Assembly (NCBI GenBank): GCA_000708835.1
Contig: DF237358.1
Coordinates: 19,772 to 83,771, forward strand
Direction of reading: 5' to 3'
DNA from: Klebsormidium nitens
Taxonomy: Eukaryota > Streptophyta > Klebsormidiophyceae > Klebsormidiales > Klebsormidiaceae
DNA length: 64,000 bases
Below the pieces are notes generated by a model. That model made no database searches. It was not told the origin of the DNA and worked only from the letters and a program-made list of their open reading frames with translations. Made by a program: the position numbers and the translations under genes. Shown in pieces: positions 1 to 12,000 of this stretch; the first letter of the stretch is position 1; the number at the start of each line of letters is the position of its first letter.

Positions 1-3000
1 GATCACGAAGATGACGTCGTCGCCCGCCACGATGGTGCTCGCCACCGGGTTCGTGCAGACCTGTGAAAAGGCAGTCCGTTGGCAGTCACAAGTCGAGTTG
101 GCGGTCAAGAGTCTTGGTGGCGTTGTAACGGATCTTTGGAGAAAGAGATACTGGTTGCAAGCGCGCCGCTCAAAATTAGAAGATACCATCTTCGCTTCTT
201 TTCTGGCCTCGCTGAAACTTCGACGGAGTCTCATCAGTGAACTTCAGAACGTGTGGTCAAGTACACAATAATTCGTGCGCGTACATTTACTCGCACCAGC
301 ATGTGTACGATTGATCCGTAATCACAGGATTTCCAGTGCCCTTCTTCCTTTGCCAACACAACGGAGGACCCCAACAGCCATAGCGAACTCTGAGATCAGG
401 AGCAACCCCTATCGTAGATTGCTGAAAAACGTCAGCCTTCGCCAATGAGGAAGGTGGGGTAAAGCGCCACGTAGATGTGTCGGGAATGTCGCTATGTACA
501 CCTGAAAACGCGTGACGTAATCGATTGCCCTTCCATTCAAAGTTACAGCCATACGGAGGACGCTCGCAACATTAGTTACCCACCACAATCCTAAAACTTG
601 TTCCAAGTTAACAGCTGACCAGTAACGTCAGGTCTCCTGATGCAATACGAACGTTTGCGACTCAAGACTCACGGAGAGACGCCCGTCACATCCTCCCGTG
701 CCGGCATAGAATCTGGTGTGCCGCTTGGAGGCAGACGACTCTGGCTCCTTCCATACCAAGACCAGGCAAAAGATCAAGCTACCAATTGTCGTCCAAAAGG
801 TCAACCTTCACTCACATATGGAAACATCCCAGTGTTCTCTTCTCCCTGCCGGTACAGCCCGAGACACAGCTGCTTCTCCGTCCGGACCATGTGCGCCACG
901 AGCTCTCCGTACGTCCGGCCGTAGAAGGCGGGCGGAACCGGAACCTGCCGGATGCAGACGCCCTTGGACGGAAACGTGGGCTGGGATGCGCCGTTACCGA
1001 CCGGCGACGAACCTTTAACGCCCACCAGTAACTGATGGAGGATGAGCTGGAGATCGCCGTTGTAGAACGTCTGCAAAGACAATGGCAGACTTCTCGCCTT
1101 TCTCCCCTCGTGCATTTGCTTTAACGCTATTGGCTCTTCTCCCCTGATGCTGAAGCACTGTCTTTCCTATTTCGCAAACAATCATGAGCATCGAGTCAGT
1201 ACCGAGACTTGGCTTTATGAAAACTGGCCTGATACGACAATGCAGAAAGAAGGCGCTTCACTGCGCAGCTTTCTGTACCGAAACCATTCCAGCATGGAGC
1301 ACCTGACCCTTTTTCGTTGACCGTTTGCCCAGCTTTTACACTAGAATATGCAGAGCATGATTACACAAACTGCGGACTTCCACCGTCTTTCCAACGGAAA
1401 CGCGACCCAACATCCGACGCAAAGCTAAATTCAAGCGCCGGTGCAAAGTCACCACCTCCCATGCTGCCACGTGGCACATACCTGCGGCAGCAGCCGGTCG
1501 AGCATCTGGCCAATGAGAACGCGTCCCGCCGCGAAAGGCGGCGCGGATTGCGGTTCGTGCGCGGAGATGGCGACAGCGCGCGCCGGGCCCGGCAGGAGGA
1601 AAGCCAGGTTTGCGGCGCTGACCAATTCACATTGCACCTGAGGAAGAGTGACAGAGTCAGGAATGGATGGGTGTGAACGAGTTGCCGTAGGGTCCCGTTG
1701 TACAACGAACACACTACGTCGATTCCTGAAAGGGAGGGCGCTTCTCTTCCCGTCCTCAAGTCGTAGATGCACCCTTCTCCCTGACTTAGGTTCCTCTTCC
1801 TGTAATTGATGATTGCTGCGATTGGTTGTATCTCGTGACCCCGACTGCTTCTAATGCATCGGGCAACTCGAGTTTTGTGCGCCAAGTTGCTAGTGGAGAA
1901 GAAGAAGCTTGACATGACTTTCGCTGAAAGAAAAGCACCTAGGAGCCTCTCTCCTCTTGAATGCTCGTCGGTTGAAAGCCTGCAATGTGCAAAATCCGAA
2001 CAAGAATTTTGCACAAGAAGAAAAAAAATGATCTCATCGACCTTCGCTCTAAGTCAAAAACATTCAGTGGCCGGAACGACAGGCCTGGCTTGAGTGGGCT
2101 CGGAGTCTCTCAAGCGCTGGATTCATCGCCTTAAAGAACGACGGCATGAATAGGATGCCCATATCACCATGCAGTCGAGGCACTCCTGTCCGGGTCCGGC
2201 CTTTGTACAGATTGACGGCTCTTGGAATACTAAACGGATGGGGTCGAAACTACGCTCAAATGTGCGAAAGGAGCCCTCACGTTAAGGATCGAGTTGATTC
2301 CCTTGATTTGCTGGACCATGGAGCTATTGTCTGCATCCAGCACGTACTCGAGGCGCTCCCGTCCGAGTTTGTAACTTTCGAACAAACCGACAAAACTCGA
2401 AAATAAGTTGAAACCGACAACACGCCAGGGAAGAGCCTCTCACCTCGAGCGACGGGTTGATCGCCTTGAAGTGCTGGAACGTAAAAATGGTGTCCGCATC
2501 CAACATGTACTCAAGCCGCTCTCGTCCGGGTCCGTAGCTCTTGGACAGAATGACTGCGCCGGACGCGCCTTGCAGGTTCATGCGCATCAGGTCGTCCGTG
2601 CTCTGGGGGGATCCCTGGAAGAAGTACAGCCCCGGGAAGATAGACAGCCGCTCCCACTGCACGGAAGGGAAGTTTGCGGGTTGAAGCGTCGCCAGAATTG
2701 ATTTGCTGCACAAGAGTGGTTTTGGTTACCGGGCGTGCAGTCGTAGTTTTGGGGTCGGGAGGGCCTGAGGAGACCGAAGATAGGGGGCTCTCCGGAACCT
2801 AGACAATTTCTGCAGCGGAACAATGGAACGGAACGGAACGCTCACCTGCTCGCGCAGCGGAAGCACGTCGTCTATGTCACGATCGGGCGCATCATGTCCG
2901 AGCGGCTCGCGGCGCAGCAGGGAAACGAGGTCCCGACGATTCGTGCAGCGGAAAGTAGCAAACGGAACGGAACGGAAATGAACGGAACGCATCGCTTGCC

Positions 3001-6000
3001 TGCTCGCGCAGCGGAAGCACGTCGTCCATAATGACGATCGGGCGCAGCTTGTCGAGCGTCTTGCGGCGCAGCGGGGCGATGAGATGGAACAGCCCTTCCA
3101 CTGGACCGCACACCACCACGTGGCCGTCGAATGTCACGCGGCCGAGACGGCACTCCTCCAACGGGTTGCCCTGTGGACAAGATTATAGGGTTTGGAAAAC
3201 CGGGTTTCACAGGTTAACAGCAGTAACACTTACATGGTAATCACTAAAGGCTGGCACAGAAGCTTGGAGCCCAGGCGGCGCTTTCCAGCCGGGTCGACGC
3301 TTATTAAACTAGGGTGAAGATGCTGAGCGGCCGATCGTTGGTGTCTCTGTGTATAGAAGAGTGGACGGGATAAATAATCGATCCATCAGGAAAAATGTGT
3401 AGCTTCGCCAGTTGAGCTAACGCGATGGCAGAACTAGAACGGCGAGCAATTTCCTACCTCCGAGTCTAGGTGGTACAGTTCCCCGAGAGCTTCCAGGGGC
3501 TCCTGCGCCGCCCGGTCCCAGTACTCCCTCTCCGACTCCGCGCCGCTGATCCGCCTGCCACGTGGCGCCTCTGCCGCGACGCTGACGTCACTCTGACGCG
3601 ACGGCCGCTGCGACGGGCGGCGCTCCAGCAGCCCGACCTCGTCGTCCAGGTCCGCGGACGCGCGGACCCCCCCGAAACGAAACAGGGCGCTTTTCGGCGG
3701 CCGCTGTTCGTCCCGGGGGGTCGCCGTCCCGGGCTTTGGCGTGGTGGGGCGACTGCGGCTAGGGGGTTTCAGGTCGGGGGTCGCCGGAATAAAGCTACGG
3801 GTGCGCAGCGCGGTGAGGGCGAGGTTCATCGCGCTCGGGATCGCGGCGGGGGGGAGCTTGGCGGTCTTGACCGGAAGGGGGGGCTTGTCGCGGAACAGGT
3901 GGAGGGCGGACAACCTGCAGGCGGTCATGCTTACGTCAGCGACTGGCGGGTAGGAGCTAAATAATAGCCTTTGTCAGCTGTCGGAGTAGGGGAGAAGCAG
4001 CCGGGAGTAACAGTAGGAAATTTTGAGTTCAAGCACGAGAATCGTGGTCGAAGGATAATGAAGTTAAGGAAGCAGCTACTTGTTGCATGCATGGGATGGT
4101 CGCCAGCCAGCAGCACAATGCTTTAAGAAGGGTAAGGTCCTAATTGACCTTGGTCGCTGCATCCAGGAACTTGTATTCCATCCTGAACATCACGTTCAGT
4201 GTCAGGTTCCCTCGTTATCTGCTCTCGTTGGTTTTTCATAAAGGAAGTAAAGCTTGCGGCGAAAAAACATCGTAAGTATGACCACACAAACCCGTAGCAA
4301 GAATCGGTCAGGCACTGCTTACTTTGCTGCAGACAGCTTTCCAAACGAGTTGATCCGATGCAAGATCCCGTCGGAGCTTCGCCGCTTTGGGTTCCGTTCC
4401 GGCGGTCTAGGAGGCCGGACGGAAGCCCGGGGACTAGAGTCTTGAAAGCGCTCTGCGTCGGCTTCAAAGTCTTCTCGGCGGGTGTACGTCCGATGAACGT
4501 CCCATTCGGGGGAAAACTGCACGTAAAGGACCGCATCAGCCTTCATTGTTTCTCTGGGCAAATCCTTGCTTAGCTGCGCGTTTCACCCTCGCCCTTTCGG
4601 ATTCTTTGCGCCACAGAAGTTCTACTTTCATTTTTTAAGTTGCGATAAGAAGAATGGGCACTAAAAACCGGAGAGGTCAAAATGTTGGGAAGAGAGTGTG
4701 CTGTCGCCCACTTTTTTTTGGATTCCAGCGACGAGTAAAATAGACTCTCTCTGAAAGCGGGCAATCTTTGTTGGATACTGTCTCTGTAGGGGCCACGAGA
4801 GAAAAGCTAATGGCGGTAGGGCCGCGAACATGCGGAGCCATACCTTCTTAAGAAAATTAATTTAGCCCGTCTATTTTGGCCCGTCAAGCACACACTCTTG
4901 TTAGTATATCCAGCTGCTCCTTGCAGAGCAAAAAAAGTGTGAAAAGGCACCTGCGGAGCCAGGTACGCGTCCGGGAGTATCTTCTTGGGGCTTATTTTCA
5001 GCCCGAAGTGCGCGACGACGAGCGACGCGCCCACGTCCTGCGCGACGATAAACCCCAGGGTTCGCCGCACGTCTTCGATCACGAAACCCCAGGGGTTTAG
5101 CAGGATTTCGCGGTCGCCTGCTTCGAAGCTCTCGCCCATCACGGCCAGCCCGATGAGAAGACAGCCGCAGCCCTCGTAGACCAAAGCGGCGACCTGACAG
5201 CACAAGCAATTTAGAGTCCAGGTCTTTTGATGCTAAACTGACTTTTCCTTTGAAAGATACGCTTTGAAAAGTCGGATGACTTTCCTGTGAATTTCGATTG
5301 ATAGGAGCGGACTCCTTCTTAGTGTCTGTTCCAATTGATTAGGTCAGCCCTCTCAGTTAGCGGATCTTGTTAGTTGAACAACCTTTTCGCCTTCGCTGAC
5401 CCCGCAAAGCAGCCAAAAGCGAAGTGTATCTGCTTGGATTTGAAGTACTACAGGGGAGGAAGAGGAGGCTTACTTACACAGCAGGGCCTTTCTAGGGACT
5501 TGACATGCGAGCAATAAGCGACCCAACAAAGCGACCGTCCTTGAGAAACGTCGTAGCTTCTTTCAGATACTGAGAATTGCAATTCTGTTGTCGCAAACGG
5601 TCAGGCTTAAGCGCTTACCTCTTCGAAGCGCATGCCCTTGAAGCCTGCGGATAGGGGCGTCCGGTAGATCTCCTGCGTGGCCCCGTGCATGTACTCCTGC
5701 TGCCAGGGCTCCCGGTGCTTGCTGCTCTTGCGTGACACCTGGAAATATAGTCACGGTCCAATTCTGACAGAGGATACTTCTTCTGCAGCCTTTCTGTGGC
5801 TCAAATGAATCTTGTAACCATTGGTTACGTCAGACATACCATCAACGGGCTCATTCGTGACTGGAAGAAAGGGCCATAGGCACAGCACTATACATAGAGG
5901 AACACGTTTTACTTTTCCGTAGTTGGTGAGCTTGAAGGGAGTCGCTTCGAGTAAGCCCGCAGTCGACCTGCGCAAAAGTAAAGCGCTGCAACACTTCGAA

Positions 6001-9000
6001 CCTCTGGGGTCTCGCGCAAGCCACAGGTTTTCGTCCGGAGAAGCGATTGACAGTTTTATAATGTCTCCAGGGCATCCTTTACATTCTGAGATGTTGTCGC
6101 TGCCTTCGACGGTGACTGCTCCCAGCTTGGACAGCGCTGATTCGGCAAGCACTCTCTAACCACAAATGAACGAACCATCAAAACGCGGGAAACCATCAAA
6201 TTGTTACTTGCAAACAGTAAAAAAGCGGAAAAACCCAGATTGCGCTCTCACCCTGGTCGACATGCAGAGATTGGTGATCAGTGTGCTCAGCCCCGGCGTG
6301 TGACAAGCGGCGCCCAGCAGCGCGAGCTTGATCTCATTCACACAGACGACGTCGTGACCGTTCAGGCACGCCGGCTCCAGCCCGCTGTGCACTGCCATGT
6401 TGGCAATCAGGTGCTCGCGGTTCTCGGGTTTCAGGAGCTGGACGATAAGCCGGGGACTGCGGGGGAAACCAATGGAAGGGAGACTCATCTTGTAAGAGCG
6501 GAGAGTTAGAGAAAAGAAAGAGTCAGTTCCCAAAAGACGATAAAAGAGAATCCTACGGTGTCTTGTGAAAGGATGTGAAAGGATTTCAAAGGAATTGCTG
6601 CCTGCACTCCTCCTCGCATCTCCCAAACATCCTCTACGAAACGGAAGGGAAGAAAGCGGAACGGAAATGCGCACCTAAGAGTTGCTTCAGTGCTGTTTGC
6701 GTGGTCACTGAGGGGGCCAGCACAACGCGGCTGCTTCTTACCGTCCAACTCCGGCCAAAAATAAAAGACTAATTGAAGGAACGGAACGAGTCCCATCGGA
6801 ACGGAACGGATTCTGATACCTGTGCGTCGCTCCTGTGCTGTTGGAGTGGTCTTTGAGGGAGTGCTGCACGGCGAGCGCGAGCATGGTGCTGCTGCAGTCA
6901 TCGTCGCTTGCGTCGCTGCAGAACCAAAATTGGCACGCAACGGAACGGAAAAAGACCGGAACGGAAAGCCGCACCTGTGGTGTCGCTCCCGTGCTGTTGG
7001 CGTGGTCCGTGAGGTACTGCTGCACCGAGCGCGAGCATAATCCTGTCGCTGTCCTCCTCGCTCGCGTCATAGCTAAAATTTGATCTGGCACGAAACGAAA
7101 CGGTAATCGAGCGGAACGGAAATCCGCACCTGTGGGTCGCTCCCGTGCTGTTAGTGTGGTCGATGGGGTACTGCTGCACGGCGAGCGCGAGCATGTTGCT
7201 GCTGCATCCCCTGGTTTCTGGTTGAAGGTTAATGGAACGGAACAAAACGAAACAAGCGGGACGCCGCACCTGTGCGTCGCTCCCGTGTTGTTGGCGTGGT
7301 CCGTGCTGCACGGCGAGCGCGAGCATGATGCTGCCGCTTTCTACTCTGCCGCCCTGGGATTCTGGCAAAAGGCAGAAGGATACATAAGAATGAACGGAAC
7401 GAAGCCGAACGGAAGGGGAACTGCGTACCTGTGCGTCGCTCCCGTGCTGTTGGCGTGGTCTTTGAGGTACTGCTGCACGGCGAGCGTGAGCATGATGCTG
7501 CTGCTGTCATCGTCGCTCGCGTCGTGGCAGAACCAAAATTGGCACGCAACGGAACCAGAAAAGGCCGGAACGGAAAGCCGCACCTGTGCGTCGCTCCCGT
7601 GCTATTGGCGTGGTCCGTGAGGTACTGCTGCACAGCGAGCGCGAGCATGATGCTGCTGCCGTCCTCCTCGCTCGCGTCGGGGCAGAACCAAAATTGGCAC
7701 GCAACGGAACCAGAAAAGGCCGGAACGTAACGCCGCACCTGTGCGTCGCTCCCGTGCTGTTGGCGTGGTCCGTGAGGTACTGCTGCACAGCGAGCGCGAG
7801 CATGATGCTGCTGCTGTCCTCCTCGCTCGCGTCGTGGCAGAACTTGTCGGTCAGGAAGAAGCACGCGCTCGCGCGCTCGACGGCGGCGCGCCGCAGGTCC
7901 TTGGCGAACATGGGGGATCCCTCCACGTACTGCATGTGCCGGCTGTGCACGGACGCGCGCATCAGCAGCTCCAGCTGCCGCGAGGGGGCCTGCCGGGAAA
8001 ACGTGTGTGGGTCAGTCTACTATCGTGCGTGAATCGAGAAAAGTCGTTCGAACATCTCGACGTTCGCGATCGGGACTGCATAAGGTGTCGGCTTAGGCGG
8101 TCGCTGGGGCAGGAAACGATTAGATGCCAGACGTTGCTCATCTGATCAAACCGGCCACGTTTTCCAATCCACTTGAGGTAGGTATGTTCGCGCTTGTTGT
8201 CAAAAATGGAGAGCGTCGACAGGAACAAGGCGGTGCATCGACATGTGCTCTTCCATTTTTCTTCTGTAGGTACAGTTCAGGTGACTCTTTGGTTCAACTC
8301 ACCTGTGGGGCCAAGAGGACGAGGTCCTGGTCGCCAAAGCCATGGTCTTTGTCGAAGAACTCGGTGATGAAGTCTGAAACTCCCTGAAAGCGACACGAAA
8401 ACAGGTTAGAGAAAAGTAATTACCCAACAGAACGTTCGACCAACAAAGTAACTCCAAGCCTAAGACGTATCTTGTCGTAAGTAAAGGCGCAGCATTTCCG
8501 GCCAATCCTCCAGACTTCGTACTCTGACTTTTGTGAGGGGCACCATCCATGAAATGCGTCCCATGATAGACTTTGTCCACTGTGAACCTTTGGCTTCAAA
8601 AAGCAGACACATCAGAGCCCGACTGGGTAGCAATGGAAGGACCGGCGGCTTTCTTTGCGAAGGAAGCAATGCCGATAGATTGGAAGCTTCAAAGCCGATA
8701 AGACGTCAGATAAAGAACAACAAATTTCTAGGAGATGCAACCATCACAACAAGACGCACCCTGGTTGTAAGGTTTCCGCAGAGCACCACGTGGCTACCTG
8801 TGCGCAGGGGACGGTACCAGATGCGCGCGTAGACTGCAACCACGTCAATGCGTAAGCCTCTCCACATAAAATCCGGAATTTGAAGCCCCAATAGGCGAAT
8901 TAGCGAGCACTTGCTCAGCCTTTCTTTCGCCAAGCACGAAGTATCCCTCTTGTGTGAAACAAGCGGAACTGAACGAACGAAGTAAGACTTGCAAGCTGTC

Positions 9001-12000
9001 GTCTGCGATAATGACTGCGTCGCATGAGATTGCGGGAACCTTGGGCTTGAGGATGAGAGTAGCAGAGAACACAAGCTCAGTAGAAGCTCAGGGAGGCATA
9101 GGTTGTAAGCAGAGTATACGAAGCCGGCTTACGTGAACTAAGGGAGAGCAGGTTGAAGAGCGATGTCGTCTGCACAGAGGAAACGTCAACAAGGTGCCAG
9201 AGATCAGATTTTCAAAGAATCTTCATTGAGGCTGTATTCAAGTTTGCAGCGCCTTTCTCACGGGTCGAGAGGTCAACCAAACAATATTCTTGACGGCTTT
9301 TGAGGACCGAGGATGCTTGACCGGGCGGCATCATTCTTTGTTTCGGTGTAACCTCTGCTAATCCAAACAGGCTGGTGATCTGCGCCTATTACCAATCTCA
9401 GAGGCTTCAAATTGGAGAAAGTATGATTGCGTTGGGATTAAAAGTGGCCGGCCTCACCTGATACGGCAACACGATAAAGATGACTGCGAGCATGCCCAGG
9501 ATGATGACCTTGCCAGCATCAGACTGCACAGGAACGTTGAGAGGTTTTTAAGGTGCCGCTTCTGGGAAGGCTCTGCAGGTTCTGACGCTAGAGTTGGGTT
9601 GATTTGCACAGGTCACATCGTCCAATCTGGATCCGGAGAGAACGCATAGAGAGCAATGTCTCCACCTCTTGTCATTTGTGGAACCGCACACTTCGCCAAT
9701 CCTACGACCACACTAGGACCACACTGCGACCACTGATTGCAGCATTTCCTGCGGTTTCAGAAGCTGGTCATCAATCAACATCAAACGCAGCCGTTCAAAC
9801 TAGGCCCGCTTCCCCCTTGATCAAACTAGGCCCGCTTCCCCCTTGATCAAGCCGCTTTTGAAGAGTTCTGCTCCTCAAAACCAATCAACATCCAAGAGGA
9901 GACACGAGCCGAATGTGATGCCCCTCAGCTGAAGGACCAACAATACAAAGGAAAAGCAGAACAAGTGAAAACAAGTGAAAGCAAGTGAAAAACAAGTGAA
10001 AACAAGTGAAAGCAGAACTGGCGAACAGATGACGGTCAGCACACTACCTCTGGATGGATGTCCCCATAGCCTATGGTGCTCAGCGAGATGCACGTAAGAT
10101 AGACCGCGTTCAGGAAGGATAGATGCTGCCGCCGCTCCGCGATATTGAGCAGGCCCGCCGTCACAAAGATCGTGCAGACGACCGTATACGCCAGCATCAT
10201 CACCTTGCGGTGCACCTCTGCGGGGGCATAGCGTTTTCCGTTCAGGAAAAGAGATGGTCCCAGGTCTTGTCACAGCGATCAGCAACCAACATGAGTAGGC
10301 CAGCTGCGCAAAGGTCAGGCAGCCAACAGTGTGTGCCAGCATTATCCGGAGGCATAGCGGATCCCGGTGAGGAATCGCAATGGTGAAAGCGATGATAAGG
10401 TTCTGTAATTGCAATTGGTCTTGCTCGGACAAAGGGTGGACTATATCTATCGCAATTTCTAAGCGAACGGACTGGAAGCTAGGTCAAGCGATTGGTGTAG
10501 AGCTTCAATCAGGATACCTCTTGCAAAATAAAAAAACCAGTTCAGAGCGAAGAAAGGGCCTCCTCACCTGCATCGGTGCGGCTCAGCAGACGATGCACTC
10601 GCAAGACGCGAGTGATCCGCAGGATCCGGACCTGCAACAGCAGTACAATAGAGCGTAAACAGAACTATCACGACACGTCTTGTAACAACGGCATGCTTCA
10701 AAAGCCTCTAAGTATCGCCACAACAACCAAGCTTCTTATCTAACCAAGAGAAGCTTCAAGCGACTAGAGTACGAAGGCTTGAGAAGCAGTACTCCAGAGC
10801 GGGTGCGAAAACCTGATCCAATAAAATCATAAAAACCTCTGACTATCTTAGGTTCAGGGCAACCTGCAGGGGCTGCGCAGCATGGAAGCGAGGAGAAGGA
10901 TCACAAAAAAAGCTCAAATCTATGTCGCTTACCACTCTCAGGAAGTTGAGCGTTGTACTCGCGTTTTGAATTGCAGCAAGGAAGGTGGGAACGATGGTCA
11001 GGACATCAACAATGCCCGCCAAGCTGAAGACGTACACGAGGCTGCGAATGCAAGGGGAGAGAACTGAGCGACTTCCCGAGTGATAGTTTAGCGGTTGATA
11101 TCTGTTGCAGCTTCTGCAAAGACTCGCTTCAAGTCAGTGTTGTTGGCTGATCGATTCAACAGCAAGCGATCGACGTTCTTTTCGAAAGAGTTTGTCCCTG
11201 CAGCAGGCAAAAGCCTCTGATGAAAACCATAGCGAGTGTGCCGCAGAGACGCCGGTCTGTTCTTGAGAGAATGATCAGATCCAGCGTTCACACACAGTCA
11301 GCACACCAAGCTCACCGGTTTTCTGCGACGTAGAACCTTAGAAGGTACTCCAGCAGGAAGAAGCTAGAGATGACGAACTGCATTGGAGAAACGCACGCAC
11401 AGGTCATGACGTCTGTCTCATTCTTTGGGTTCTCTTTGGATTGGACGTCCCACGGTTCATTATTCTGGACCGGACGTCTGAAACCCGAAAAAGAGCTTAA
11501 AGGGCCAGATGAGCATTTCAACGACCGACACTAATGTTTCGAGCATCGAGCATCCGTTACAGGGAGCCGTGGCAATTATTGGAATAGTCGCACTCAGCTC
11601 TTGACCAGGTAAATCTCAGTTCCTTTGCACCGTTAGTTTCAAAATTCAAGGAGGCGATCAAGAGTCCCTAGTTCTTGAAGTTCCAGTCTCAGAGTGCCTC
11701 CTGAGAAAGTTCAGCGTCTCAGTGCTTTCTCCTTTTACAGACGGTGGGGACTTTTGGTGGGCTTCATCGGTGCAGACGACTAACCTACTCACGCTTGTTC
11801 AATATCAGCAGAGGAACAGTTTGCAAACGAATTGAGTGGTCTTCGAAGCGCACCTCGACAACGAACTCCCAAGCGGACCAGTTGACAACGTCCCCTGAGA
11901 AAGGCTCCACTCGATACGTCTCAACTATGTACAGCAGGACTGCCAGCATGCTCAGCCCCGTCGAGAAGAGGTCCTGTTCAAATTGCAACCAATGGTTAGA

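Noticed and set aside
1317-2014. Long overlapping open frames on both strands around 1.3-2.0 kb
   Set aside because: They are shadows of channel exon 1482-1637, whose reading frame matches the RCK2 C-terminal region.
9353-9379. Alternative 27-nt microexon (ITSLFGLAE) after S6
   Set aside because: Its length leaves the frame broken at exon 8760-8833, whereas the 37-nt segment at 9133-9169 restores it.
10236-10432. Minus-strand open frame resembling a membrane segment ([11 protein letters not shown]) before the pore exon
   Set aside because: The phase-consistent join is 10568-10631 to 10048-10217. This frame partly consists of a degenerate copy of the pore exon start.
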